In this document: positions 1 to 8,426 of the stretch, piece by piece
Layout of the letters: each line of letters starts with the position of its first letter
Numbering within the stretch: position 1 is the stretch's first letter
Source of the DNA: Actinomycetaceae bacterium
Lineage (GTDB): Bacteria; Actinomycetota; Actinomycetes; Actinomycetales; Actinomycetaceae
DNA length: 64,000 nt
Direction: 5' to 3'
NCBI GenBank assembly: GCA_030532245.1
Contig: JAUNLN010000002.1
Location: forward strand, 1-64,000
Notes under the pieces: model-generated
Database searches by the model: none
What the model was told of the DNA's origin: nothing
What the model saw: only the letters and a program-made list of their open reading frames with translations
Made by a program: the position numbers and the translations under genes

Positions 1-98
1 ACGACAAGCTCGTTGACCCGCGCAAGTACGTGGGCCCCGGCCGCGACCACGTTCAGGCCGAAGTCGCACGCCTACTGAAGCTCTACGCACGCCAGTAG
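1..98 (+). CDS. C-terminal end of a probable class II fructose-bisphosphate aldolase (partial)
   Basis: An open frame enters from the left edge and stops with TAG at 96-98, giving about 31 residues. The tail contains DPRKYVGPGRDHV followed by a helix rich in Leu, Ala and Arg. A DPR motif followed by a C-terminal helix is how class II fructose-bisphosphate aldolases end, so glycolytic aldolase is the best guess. The catalytic barrel lies outside the window and the name is tentative. Two hairpins follow the stop. Confidence 0.4.
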   Translation, partial: DKLVDPRKYVGPGRDHVQAEVARLLKLYARQ

Positions 99-147
99 CC
101 TCAAAACCAACATCAACACATTCGCGAGCAGCCTTTGGACTCGCAAA

Positions 148-224
148 CGAGGGGCACCTGCTACCTTGCTGGCAGGCGCCCCTCGCAGAAGTATAGGGCC
201 GGTGGAGACGAACTCCACCGGCCC
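148..224. terminator. Two consecutive hairpins between convergent genes
   Basis: The first hairpin pairs CGAGGGGC (148-155) with GCCCCTCG (178-185), with inner pairing CCTGC/GCAGG. The second is a perfect 12-bp stem, GGGCCGGTGGAG (196-207) with CTCCACCGGCCC (213-224), and a 5-nt loop. They separate the aldolase end from the PAC2 gene reading the other way. Neither has a long T run, so this would be a GC-rich actinobacterial-type terminator. Confidence 0.6.
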
Positions 225-302
225 TTACGTCTAAGCAGGTTCGGTGCCACCCGCAGTGAAAGCAGGCGAGCAACCGCGGCGCTAGCACCTCAACCCTTGG
301 GC

Positions 303-1343
303 TCACTCGTTAGAATCTGGAATCTCCCACGGACGAGGCGCCCTGTGGCGCGGCTTTGGCTGCGACGGATCCTCCTCGGCCAGCAGCGGGTCGTCAAGAT
401 CCTCCGTGCGAGCCAAGAACTGCTCAATCGTGCGAGCCAGAGCATCCGTATCAACGAGCTTGTCGGTCTCCTCCACCGACTCAGACGAGCCAAACACAAA
501 ATCAGCCGGCGTTGGGAAACTACCGATCTTCTTCACAGCCTCATCAATCTCGTTGTCGAAATGCTTCTCCAACTGGCCGACAAGAGCGATCACTTCCTCG
601 TTCTCGCCCGCCAAATTTCGAAGCTGCTCCGTCACAAACTGCGTATTCGCCTCAATATTGCCCGTCGGCAAAGACAGGTCAAACACCGAAGTCATCCGCT
701 CAAGCAAAGCCAGCGACGCCTTCGGATACTCCATGTTCGCCATGTAATACGGAACCGCGGCAAGGAACGTCACGCCCTCAATACCCTGCTTCGAAAGCAA
801 ATGATGCAGGAACGTATTCGCAGACGACGGGAACTGGATCGGGCCGCCAGTAAGCTTCGGCTGCCCCGCAACGAGCTCCTTATCAGTCGACTGCAGGTGC
901 ACCATCGTCGGACGCGTATGCGGCACAGCAGCCGGCATACCCGTTAGCGACACGACCATCTCCACACCCGCATCCTGCGCGAACTCAGCCACCTCATCGG
1001 CAAAAAGCTGCCACTTCGCATCAGGCTCCGGCCCGTGCAACACCAAAATCGGCGTACCACTATCGTCGTGCACAAGATCCAACGCAATCTGCGGCACGTC
1101 GATCTCCTCAACGTGCCAATTGTTAATCGTCACAGCCGGACGATTCGCACGGTAATCAATCAAACTATCCGTATCAAACGTTGCAACACGCTTCACCGGA
1201 AGAGACGAGAGAATCTGCGAAACAACCAAACCTCCCGCTTCACCCGCGTCCGTCGCACCCACAAGATGAGTTAGCAAAATCGGGGCGTGATAGTTCACAT
1301 CCTCCTCAAAGTTCATGAGTTCGAATCTTGAATCCATCGTCAT
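303..1343 (-). CDS. PAC2 family protein
   Basis: A 346-residue protein of the PAC2 (proteasome assembly chaperone 2) family, common in Actinobacteria. Family-typical patches are visible: a Gly-rich segment around residues 28-40 (VGATDAGEAGG), an LTGMPAAVPHTRP stretch near the middle and a TFLAAVPYYM segment further on. The tail is Pro/Arg-rich. The start is supported by a GGAGGAGGGG ribosome site shortly before ATG. Family members are soluble and resemble eukaryotic proteasome chaperones, but their bacterial role is not established. The gene stands alone, divergent from the helicase gene. Confidence 0.8.
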   Translation of the reverse strand: MTMDSRFELMNFEEDVNYHAPILLTHLVGATDAGEAGGLVVSQILSSLPVKRVATFDTDSLIDYRANRPAVTINNWHVEEIDVPQIALDLVHDDSGTPILVLHGPEPDAKWQLFADEVAEFAQDAGVEMVVSLTGMPAAVPHTRPTMVHLQSTDKELVAGQPKLTGGPIQFPSSANTFLHHLLSKQGIEGVTFLAAVPYYMANMEYPKASLALLERMTSVFDLSLPTGNIEANTQFVTEQLRNLAGENEEVIALVGQLEKHFDNEIDEAVKKIGSFPTPADFVFGSSESVEETDKLVDTDALARTIEQFLARTEDLDDPLLAEEDPSQPKPRHRAPRPWEIPDSNE

Positions 1344-1579
1344 TTTGCCCCTCCTCCCCCTCGCGGCATATCTACAAGCCTAGCAAGGCCTTCAAAATTT
1401 ATTTTCTACCAAACTCAACTTGAAAGACACTCGAGTTATTCCACCTCCAAGGTAGCCACACATTCTAGATGCCGCGCGCGGGCGACTCCAATTCATCTAG
1501 TAGCCGAACATGGCGCGAAAAACTCGGCAAATTGCGTAATAATTATCTAAGCCCAAAAATGTGAACTAAGGATAAGTCG

Positions 1580-3775
1580 TTGCAGTCTGACCGCCTACAA
1601 GAAGAGATCCGCCACGAGCAGGAGTTCGTCGACACCTCCTACGCCGTGCTCGACAAACTTCGCAAACGCTACCGCGAGCGCCAACGCACCGCGGAGGCGT
1701 CGAAGTGGCGTAACACGCCGCAGGCTTTGACTGAGCGCGACGCTTTTGCCGCGCACTGGGGTGATGAGGCGAGCAGGCTTGAGTCCATCGTGGATGGGCT
1801 TGTTTTTGGGCGTATTGATCATACGGATGAGACGGTTCGCTACATTGGGCGTGTTGGTTTGCGTGAGGATGACGGCGAGCAGATTCTGATTGACTGGCGT
1901 GCTCCCGCCTCCAGGGCTTTCTATCAGGCGACGGGTGCGGACCCGCAGGGGGTTGTGCGCAGGAGGCACATTCGTACCCGCGGCCATGAGGTTATTGGCC
2001 TCGAGGATGAGCTTTTGGACACGACTACGCAGCGCAGTGGCAAGCTCGTGTTCCAAGGTGAGGGTGCGCTCATGCAGGCGCTCACCGAGGCGCGTGGTGG
2101 GCACATGTCTGACATTGTTTCGACGATTCAGGCCGAGCAGGACTCGATCATTCGTCGTAGCTCGGATGGTCTGCTCGTGATCCAAGGCGGCCCCGGCACA
2201 GGTAAGACCGCTGTTGCACTGCACCGCGCCGCATACCTGCTGTACGCCGAGCGTGCTCGCTTGGAGAACTCCGGTGTTTTGGTTGTTGGCCCCTCTAAGG
2301 TGTTCCTGCGCTACATCGACCAGGTGCTTCCCTCACTTGGCGAAAATGGCGTCGTCTCCACGACCATCGGCGACCTGGTTCCCGGATACAGTGCGCATGC
2401 TCGCGACACCGAGGAAGTGCGTGAAATCAAGGGCCGCATGGACTGGGTTGAGATCGTAAAGCGTGCCGTTCGCACCTACGAGCGCGTGCCCGAGGATACT
2501 CCGCTCGTCATCTCCTCCTACCACCTGGTACTAAGTTCAGAGGCGGTCAAGTCCGCGCGCGCCAGCGCACGCAGGTCGAACAAGCCTCACAACGTCGCGT
2601 GGGAGGGTTTCGCCCTCGAACTAATGAACGACCTCGCCCGCCAGCTGAACAGTCAGATGGCGGTAAGTGAAGACCTCACGTGGTACCACGACTACATTCG
2701 TGCCTCCAAGGACGCGCGCCGCGCAATCAACCTTTCGTGGCTGCCCGTGTCTGCCCTGCAGGTGCTTGAAAAGATGTACTCCGACCCGGCGTTCCTTGCC
2801 CGCGTCGCACCGAACCTAACCGCGAAGGAGCGCAAGGCTCTGTACAGGCCGCGCGGCTCCGCCCTCACCGAGAGTGACATTCCGATCCTCGACGAGCTTG
2901 AAGAACTGCTTGGCCCGCTCCCCTCCAAGAGTGCCTCCGCTAACGCGCGCGAGCAGGCGCGCCGCCGCGAAGTTCAGGCAGCTGGCGAGGCGATTGCCGC
3001 CATGGGGCTTGGCTCCGGCATGGTCTCCGCGCAAATGCTTGCCGACCGCGCCGCAGACCCCGGCGAGACCCTCACCCTCAGCCAACGCGCACTTCGTGAC
3101 CGCACCTGGGCGTACGGTCATGTGATCGTCGACGAAGCGCAGGAACTTACGCCGCTAGCGTGGAACTCCCTCATGCGCAGGTGTCCGTCACGCTCATTTA
3201 CCGTAACCGGCGACCTCGACCAGCGCTCCACCTCGAAGCAAACAAAGTCGTGGACCGACCTGCTCGGCCCCGCCATGCGCGCATTCCAAGGTGAAGAGGT
3301 GCTCACCGTCTCCTACCGCACGCCCGCCACAATCCTCGATCGCGCAAACGAACTCATGGAGGAACTCGGCGTACCCGCACACTACCCACTCATCGCCGCT
3401 AGGGACGCAGAAAACGCCTACGCAACCACCTCCGTCGAAGCAGGCGACTTCGAAACGCTCGGCCGCATCGTCGAAGAGGAAAACCAGCTACTAGAAGACC
3501 GCGTGGGCGAAGGACGCGGACGCATCGCAATCGTCGCCTCACCCCAAAGCATCACGCAGATACGCGAACGCTACGGGTGGACGCCCAGCCTCGATGCACA
3601 TATTTCCGCAGTAACCCCTGTTGAAGCGAAGGGCCTGGAATACGACACGGTAATTCTTTGGGAACCGCACCAGATTCTCGCGGATTCTCCCGGCGACCTG
3701 TATGTCGCAATGACAAGGCCCACCGCGCGCCTACACGTCATTTCGTCAAAGCCCCTTCAAAACGCCCTACTATAG
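1580..3775 (+). CDS. helR: HelD/HelR-type superfamily 1 ATPase (RNA polymerase recycling factor)
   Basis: 731 residues starting at TTG, with AAGGATAAG just upstream. The N-terminal 45 residues are a charged coiled coil, as in HelD proteins that reach into the RNA polymerase secondary channel. A Walker A loop (GGPGTGKTA) lies near residue 200, Walker B (VDEAQE) near 517, then a GDLDQ motif, an EAKGLEYD motif and a final VAMTRP motif, the UvrD-like order. Actinobacterial HelD/HelR removes stalled RNA polymerase from DNA and, in some species, displaces rifampicin. A UvrD-like repair helicase is less likely because the helicase core is interrupted by long inserts typical of HelD. Confidence 0.82.
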   Translation: MQSDRLQEEIRHEQEFVDTSYAVLDKLRKRYRERQRTAEASKWRNTPQALTERDAFAAHWGDEASRLESIVDGLVFGRIDHTDETVRYIGRVGLREDDGEQILIDWRAPASRAFYQATGADPQGVVRRRHIRTRGHEVIGLEDELLDTTTQRSGKLVFQGEGALMQALTEARGGHMSDIVSTIQAEQDSIIRRSSDGLLVIQGGPGTGKTAVALHRAAYLLYAERARLENSGVLVVGPSKVFLRYIDQVLPSLGENGVVSTTIGDLVPGYSAHARDTEEVREIKGRMDWVEIVKRAVRTYERVPEDTPLVISSYHLVLSSEAVKSARASARRSNKPHNVAWEGFALELMNDLARQLNSQMAVSEDLTWYHDYIRASKDARRAINLSWLPVSALQVLEKMYSDPAFLARVAPNLTAKERKALYRPRGSALTESDIPILDELEELLGPLPSKSASANAREQARRREVQAAGEAIAAMGLGSGMVSAQMLADRAADPGETLTLSQRALRDRTWAYGHVIVDEAQELTPLAWNSLMRRCPSRSFTVTGDLDQRSTSKQTKSWTDLLGPAMRAFQGEEVLTVSYRTPATILDRANELMEELGVPAHYPLIAARDAENAYATTSVEAGDFETLGRIVEEENQLLEDRVGEGRGRIAIVASPQSITQIRERYGWTPSLDAHISAVTPVEAKGLEYDTVILWEPHQILADSPGDLYVAMTRPTARLHVISSKPLQNALL

Positions 3776-3831
3776 CGTCCCACTCTTCGAGCATTGCGGC
3801 GGCCTCAAAACAAAGATGCAAAACTAAGGAC

Positions 3832-5052
3832 ATGAGACACGCACTCCTACTTGAAAATCCGCACAGCACCGCTGACCAGATTTTTGCGCAGCACGACATC
3901 GAAGTTGTTCGCCACAAGGGAGCAATGGACGAAGACGAGCTCGCAGAAGCCCTACAGGGCTTTGAAATCGTTGGTATTCGTTCGAAGACGAACGTCACTG
4001 AAAAGGTTCTTAAAGCCAACCCGCAGCTCGCCGCCATTGGCGCGTTCTGCATTGGCACCAACCAGATCGACCTAAAGCAGGCATCCAAACAGGGCGTAGC
4101 CGTGTTCAACGCCCCCTACTCCAACACCCGATCCGTAGTTGAACTCGCGATCTCCGAAATCATCGCACTCACCCGTAGGCTCACCGTCCGCAACTCCCTG
4201 CTTCACCGTGGAATCTGGGACAAGTCGGCAGTCGGCTCCCACGAGGTACGCGGCCGCACGCTCGGCATCATCGGCTACGGCAACATCGGCACCCAGCTTT
4301 CCGTACTCGCCGAAGCAATCGGCATGAAGGTCGTCTTCTACGACACCGCAGAGCGTCTCGCCCTCGGCAACGCGCAGCCCATGCCCACCATGGACGACGT
4401 GCTCCGCGTAGCAGACGTAGTCTCCCTGCACGTAGATGGCGCCCCGCAAAACACCTCCATGTTCGGCAAGCGCGAGTTTGAACTCATGAAGCCCGGCTCG
4501 CTGTTCATCAACCTATCGCGCGGATTCGTAACCGACATCGACGCCCTCGTCGAAGCACTCGAGAGCAAGCACCTCGCAGGTGCCGCAGTCGACGTGTTCC
4601 CCAAGGAGCCCAAGGCCAGCGGCGACCCGTTCACCAGCCCCCTCGTCGGCATGGACAACGTGATCCTAACGCCTCACGTTGGCGGCTCGACCGAGGAAGC
4701 CCAGTACGACATCGGCCGCTTCGTCTCCAACAAGCTCGTCGACTACGTGCGCTCGGCATCCACCGACATGTCGGTAAACCTGCCGAACCTCATCCTCCCG
4801 CCGTCGCAGGCCTCGCGCTACCGCGTCGCCCTCATCCACAGGAACACGCCCGGCGTGCTCGCACTCGTCAACCAAACGTTCGCAGAGCACGGCGCAAACA
4901 TCACCGGCCAAATCCTTGGAACCACCGGCGGCATCGGCTACGCGATCACCGACATCTCCTCGGAGCTCCCCATCGAAGCGATCTCCCACATCGACGACAT
5001 GGAAGACACCATCCGCATGCGCGTTCTACGCTGCCCAACGGATAAAGCGTAA
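3832..5052 (+). CDS. serA: D-3-phosphoglycerate dehydrogenase
   Basis: A 406-residue enzyme for the first step of serine synthesis, oxidising 3-phosphoglycerate with NAD. The Rossmann motif GYGNIGT lies near residues 147-153, the catalytic His in TPHVGGST near 282, and a C-terminal ACT domain covers about 330-406 (HRNTPGVLALVNQ), the usual site of serine feedback. Length matches the short E. coli-type enzyme rather than the long mycobacterial form. The frame is open further upstream, but ATG 3832 follows TAAGGA and begins the conserved N-terminus. Confidence 0.9.
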   Translation: MRHALLLENPHSTADQIFAQHDIEVVRHKGAMDEDELAEALQGFEIVGIRSKTNVTEKVLKANPQLAAIGAFCIGTNQIDLKQASKQGVAVFNAPYSNTRSVVELAISEIIALTRRLTVRNSLLHRGIWDKSAVGSHEVRGRTLGIIGYGNIGTQLSVLAEAIGMKVVFYDTAERLALGNAQPMPTMDDVLRVADVVSLHVDGAPQNTSMFGKREFELMKPGSLFINLSRGFVTDIDALVEALESKHLAGAAVDVFPKEPKASGDPFTSPLVGMDNVILTPHVGGSTEEAQYDIGRFVSNKLVDYVRSASTDMSVNLPNLILPPSQASRYRVALIHRNTPGVLALVNQTFAEHGANITGQILGTTGGIGYAITDISSELPIEAISHIDDMEDTIRMRVLRCPTDKA

Positions 5053-5071
5053 CGAGCCTAAACTCGGATCT

Positions 5072-5107
5072 TGGCGGGCGCGGGAAACCGTGCCCGCCAT
5101 TTGTTTG
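5072..5107 (+). terminator. Terminator after serA
   Basis: TGGCGGGC (5072-5079) pairs with GCCCGCCA (5092-5099), followed by a T-rich run (TTTGTTTGT). It lies 20 nt after the serA stop. Confidence 0.7.
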
Positions 5108-5152
5108 TCCAAATAGCGCGCCACACTTGGTTTCAAAAACCGAAAACTCACA

Positions 5153-5176
5153 ACTTACGGTAACGTAAGTACCGTT
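5153..5176 (+). promoter_or_regulatory. Overlapping inverted repeats, candidate operator for the acyl-CoA synthetase gene
   Basis: ACTTACG (5153-5159), GTAA, CGTAAGT (5164-5170) is a perfect 7-bp inverted repeat. A second repeat overlaps it: GTAACG (5160-5165) with CGTTAC (5172-5177). The site lies 26-50 bases before the start of the synthetase. Size and symmetry fit a TetR-type regulator, which often controls acyl-CoA genes in actinobacteria; the regulator itself is not in this window. Confidence 0.5.
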
Positions 5177-5201
5177 ACGCACTTAGAGAATGGAGCAACG
5201 C

Positions 5202-7109
5202 GTGAACCTGACAGACAAACTGCGCGAGAACTACCCGCCGGGTGTTCCCTACACGGTGCCTGAAACGAACCACACGCTGCCCCAAATTCTGTTCGACACA
5301 GCCAAGCGCTACCCAAACCGCGTGGCCATCGACTTCCTCGGCGCGTCCATCACCTACTCCCAGCTCGCAAGGCGCGTACGCCAAACCGCACGCCTCCTCA
5401 CGCAGTCCGGAGTTCGCAAGGGCGACCGCGTTGGCATCACCCTCCCGAACTGCCCGCAGCACATCGTCGCGGCCTACGGCGCCCTCACTATCGGGGCGAT
5501 CGTTGTTGAAACCAACCCGCTCTCGCCGAAAACCGAGCTATCTCGCCAACTTCGAGAAGCCGGATGCGAAGTCCTTATCACCTGGGAGAACTCACTTTCC
5601 TCCATCGACCTAGAACTCGTCGCCCCGCGCCACGTGTTCACCGTCGACCTCACGAAAGCGCTCCCCCTCGGCCCGCGCCTCCTCATCAATCTTCCCGTTG
5701 CCGCCGCGAAGCGCAAGAAAGCACAAATGAGTGCTAAGACGCCGAGCTGGACTCGAGACTTCGACTCCTCCGTTGCGAACACGGTTCCCTGGCGTGGCGA
5801 CATCGCCGCGAACGTCGACGACATCGCCCTCTTCCTCCACACAGGTGGCACAACGGGCGTGCCCAAAGCATCAATGCTCACGCATCGCTCAATCGCTGCG
5901 AACATCATGCAGTCGAAGGCATGGGTGCCCGCGCTACACGAGGGCGCGGAAGTCTTCTACGTGATCCTCCCACTCTTCCACGCCTACGGTTTCACCGTCG
6001 CCATCGGCGCCGGCATTGAGCTTGGTGCAACCCTCGCGCTATTCCCCAAGTTCGACGTCGCCATGGTTCTCGACGCGCAAAAGCGCCTGCCCTGCACGTT
6101 CTTCATCGGCGTCGCACCCATGTTCTCAAGGCTCCTCACCGCAGTTGAAAAAGACGGGGGCGACCTGAGCTCCATCAAGTTCACTCTCTCTGGCGCAATG
6201 CCACTCTCAACTGAACTTGCACAGGCTTGGGAGAAGGCGACAAACGGATACATGATTGAGGGCTACGGCATGACGGAATGCTCCCCGATCATCTCCGGCT
6301 CGCCTCTTTCCTCCGCGCGCAGAGCAGGCACGCTCGGACTGCCGTTCCCATCCACCGAAGTACGCATCGCGGATCCTGAAAACCTCGACAACGATGTTGC
6401 AGACGGTGAAGTTGGCGAACTCCTAGTTCGCGGCCCGCAAGTATTCAAGGGCTACTGGAACAACCCCGAAGAAACCGAGATTGCATTCCACGAAGGCTGG
6501 CTGCGCACCGGCGACCTCGTGCAGGTAAAAGACGGCTTCATCGTAATGGCCGACCGCAAGAAGGAAATGATCATTTCAGGCGGTTTCAACATCTTCCCCT
6601 CCCAGGTTGAAGACGCCGTGCGCGACATGCCCGGTGTGAACGACGTTGCCGTCGTTGGCATTCCCGAAGCCCAGCGCGGTGAGGAAGTTGTTGCAGCGCT
6701 CATCCTCGAAGCCGGGGCGACCGTAACCCTAGAAGATGTTCGCCGCTGGGCTGAGAAATCTCTTGCCCACTACGCTCTACCGCGCCGAATCGTCATCATG
6801 CAGGAGCTACCGCGCTCGCCGATCGGTAAGGTTATGCGCCGCAAGGTTCGCGATTACCTTCAGGATGCAGGCATCAAGCTCGACACTTCCAGCCTCGACC
6901 TTCGCGAGCAGATTCGCGAGGGCCGCGAACAGCTTCGAGAAAGCGCAGAAGCTGCTACTGCGGAGCTTCGCGCGCTGTCGGAGCGAGTTGAAGGACAAAC
7001 GAAGGAAGCCGCCGAGCGCCTGCGTCAGCTCGCGGAACAGGCGAAAACTGGTGGAGTTTTCAACCCAACAGACACGCCTGAAACTAAGGATCGTCGCGGC
7101 GAACGCTAA
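5202..7109 (+). CDS. fadD: Long-chain fatty acid--CoA ligase (AMP-forming) with C-terminal coiled coil
   Basis: About 635 residues. Activates fatty acids to acyl-CoA through an acyl-adenylate. Visible are the ATP loop (HTGGTTGVPKASM, about residues 212-224), GYGMTECSP, the GWLRTGD hinge segment, DRKKEMIISGG and the C-terminal catalytic Lys region (SPIGKVMRR). After the normal enzyme end, residues 563-635 form a charged Glu/Arg/Gln-rich heptad stretch, unusual for this family. An upstream in-frame ATG (5190) exists, but GTG 5202 has GGAG six bases before it and is preferred. The palindromic site before it suggests repressor control. Confidence 0.85.
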   Translation: MNLTDKLRENYPPGVPYTVPETNHTLPQILFDTAKRYPNRVAIDFLGASITYSQLARRVRQTARLLTQSGVRKGDRVGITLPNCPQHIVAAYGALTIGAIVVETNPLSPKTELSRQLREAGCEVLITWENSLSSIDLELVAPRHVFTVDLTKALPLGPRLLINLPVAAAKRKKAQMSAKTPSWTRDFDSSVANTVPWRGDIAANVDDIALFLHTGGTTGVPKASMLTHRSIAANIMQSKAWVPALHEGAEVFYVILPLFHAYGFTVAIGAGIELGATLALFPKFDVAMVLDAQKRLPCTFFIGVAPMFSRLLTAVEKDGGDLSSIKFTLSGAMPLSTELAQAWEKATNGYMIEGYGMTECSPIISGSPLSSARRAGTLGLPFPSTEVRIADPENLDNDVADGEVGELLVRGPQVFKGYWNNPEETEIAFHEGWLRTGDLVQVKDGFIVMADRKKEMIISGGFNIFPSQVEDAVRDMPGVNDVAVVGIPEAQRGEEVVAALILEAGATVTLEDVRRWAEKSLAHYALPRRIVIMQELPRSPIGKVMRRKVRDYLQDAGIKLDTSSLDLREQIREGREQLRESAEAATAELRALSERVEGQTKEAAERLRQLAEQAKTGGVFNPTDTPETKDRRGER

Positions 7110-7142
7110 ACACGGCCCTGGCAAAACGCCAAGACCCTATGG

Positions 7143-7182
7143 AAAAGTTTTGGGGTGGAGATTTTTCTCCACCCCATTTTCC
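7143..7182. terminator. Bidirectional terminator
   Basis: GGGGTGGAG (7152-7160) pairs perfectly with CTCCACCCC (7167-7175) around a T-rich loop. A-rich sequence precedes and ATTTT follows, so it can serve both the ligase gene and nrdR, which converge here. Confidence 0.8.
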
Positions 7183-7196
7183 GACTCTATCGGCGT

Positions 7197-7649
7197 TTAG
7201 CTCTTGTTGTCTGCGCGCAGTGAGTCGATTGCGCTTTGGAAATCATCCAGCGACTGGAATCCGGAGTACACGGATGCGAATCGCAGGTATGCGACGACGT
7301 CTAGCTCGCGAAGGAACGGCAGGATTGCTTTTCCAACGTCTGAAGCCTTCACCTGAGCCGCTCCAGACTCGCGGAGTTTCTCTTCAACCTTCTGCGCGAG
7401 TAGTGCCAATGCGTCGTCGTCTACCGGACGACCCTGGCACGCCTTTCGAACGCCACTTATTACCTTGTCTCGAGAGAATGGCTCTACCACTCCGGAGCGC
7501 TTCACTACTAGGAAGCTAGAGGTTTCCAGAGTTGAAAAACGGTGTTTGCAATTCACGCACTCGCGTCGGCGCCTGATTGACGTGCCGTCTTCAGACACGC
7601 GAGTATCTACCACTCGAGTATCTTCGTGGTGACAAAGCGGGCAGTGCAT
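7197..7649 (-). CDS. nrdR: Transcriptional repressor NrdR
   Basis: 150 residues, full length for the family. An N-terminal zinc ribbon carries Cys pairs (CPLCH near residue 3 and CVNCKH near 31), followed by an ATP-cone domain from about residue 49. NrdR senses ATP/dATP and represses ribonucleotide reductase operons. No reductase gene lies in this window. It sits beside the LysM-lexA SOS pair, as in other actinobacteria. Confidence 0.95.
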   Translation of the reverse strand: MHCPLCHHEDTRVVDTRVSEDGTSIRRRRECVNCKHRFSTLETSSFLVVKRSGVVEPFSRDKVISGVRKACQGRPVDDDALALLAQKVEEKLRESGAAQVKASDVGKAILPFLRELDVVAYLRFASVYSGFQSLDDFQSAIDSLRADNKS

Positions 7650-7790
7650 TGCCTCTCCCTATCGATACGATCAGCTAATTACAGATCTGATCATATAACG
7701 GTGAGGTTTAGCCTGCACCTACCCTTTTGGCCTACTTCTGGACCCGATCCAGGCAGTCAGGCGAGCACTTTGACTCTAAAACTGGGTTCG

Positions 7791-8255
7791 TTATTTCGTT
7801 GGGACCGTGAGGATCTGGCCCGGCGTTAGTACCGCGGAATCCAACTGATTAAGGACGCGGATATCCGTTACAACATCTTCCAAAGAGCGATCCTCGATCT
7901 CTAGACGCTCTGCAATCGACCACAGTGAGTCGCCGGCCTGCACGGAAGCAATGCGCGTGTTTTCTACATCTACAGCCGGCTGGAAGATCGTGCCAAGTGC
8001 CACGCCACCAGCTGTTAGTAACGTAAGTGCCGATACAAACGCAAGTGCTTTACCGGCCTTCGTGAACGAGGTATCCGCCAGGCCCGCAGTACCTGCCTTG
8101 GGGGATCGCATGGAAGCAGACCCAGCGGAAGACTTTGGGCGCCTCACGCCCTCGTAGGTAGCGGAGGGGCCGGGCACGTCAGGCACAACGTATAGGTGGC
8201 TCTTACGCGGAGCCTCGGTTTCCCAAAGCATCGGCTGAATCTGAAGTGCGCTCAT
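7791..8255 (-). CDS. LysM-domain SOS-type cell division suppressor (DivS/ChiZ/YneA-like)
   Basis: 154 residues: a cytoplasmic N-terminus of about 68, one membrane helix at 69-91 and an extracytoplasmic LysM domain at 105-152 (QAGDSLWSIAERL to TPGQILTVP). The frame extends further upstream, but ATG 8255 has a strong AGGAGGAG site and leaves the LexA boxes in the promoter. Genes of this build divergent from lexA are DivS in Corynebacterium and ChiZ (Rv2719c) in mycobacteria, which delay division after DNA damage. Two LexA boxes lie 18-46 bp upstream. Function is inferred from architecture and position, since these proteins share little sequence. Confidence 0.82.
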   Translation of the reverse strand: MSALQIQPMLWETEAPRKSHLYVVPDVPGPSATYEGVRRPKSSAGSASMRSPKAGTAGLADTSFTKAGKALAFVSALTLLTAGGVALGTIFQPAVDVENTRIASVQAGDSLWSIAERLEIEDRSLEDVVTDIRVLNQLDSAVLTPGQILTVPTK

Positions 8256-8272
8256 GGCTAACTCCTCCTTTT

Positions 8273-8349
8273 CGAACATCTGTTCGTCGAACACTTGTAC
8301 GATATCGCAATTTGAAAGCCGTGTCGAGACGCGCTCGAACATATGTTCC
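8273..8349. promoter_or_regulatory. Three LexA boxes in the divergent lexA/LysM promoter region
   Basis: CGAACATCTGTTCG (8273-8286, perfect arms), CGAACACTTGTACG (8288-8301, one mismatch) and CGAACATATGTTCC (8336-8349, one mismatch) match the actinobacterial CGAAC-N4-GTTCG site. On the minus strand TCGACA (complement of 8322-8327), 17 bp and TATCGT (complement of 8299-8304) form a plausible promoter for the LysM gene, with the second box at its start point. On the plus strand TAAACT at 8369-8374 could be the lexA -10, with the third box over the -35. Confidence 0.88.
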
Positions 8350-8426
8350 AAATCGTTACTTTTTTGTCTAAACTGACTACAAGCATTTGAACAGGCAGCA
8401 CGGACATTTATTTCGACGGGAGAAAC

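Noticed and set aside
135..947. 270-residue plus-strand open frame
   Set aside because: Antisense to the PAC2 gene, Arg/Leu-rich with no family likeness; an expected shadow in GC-rich DNA.
1400..1579. Rifampicin-associated element upstream of the HelR gene
   Set aside because: No sequence resembling the known inverted repeat was found in the intergenic region.
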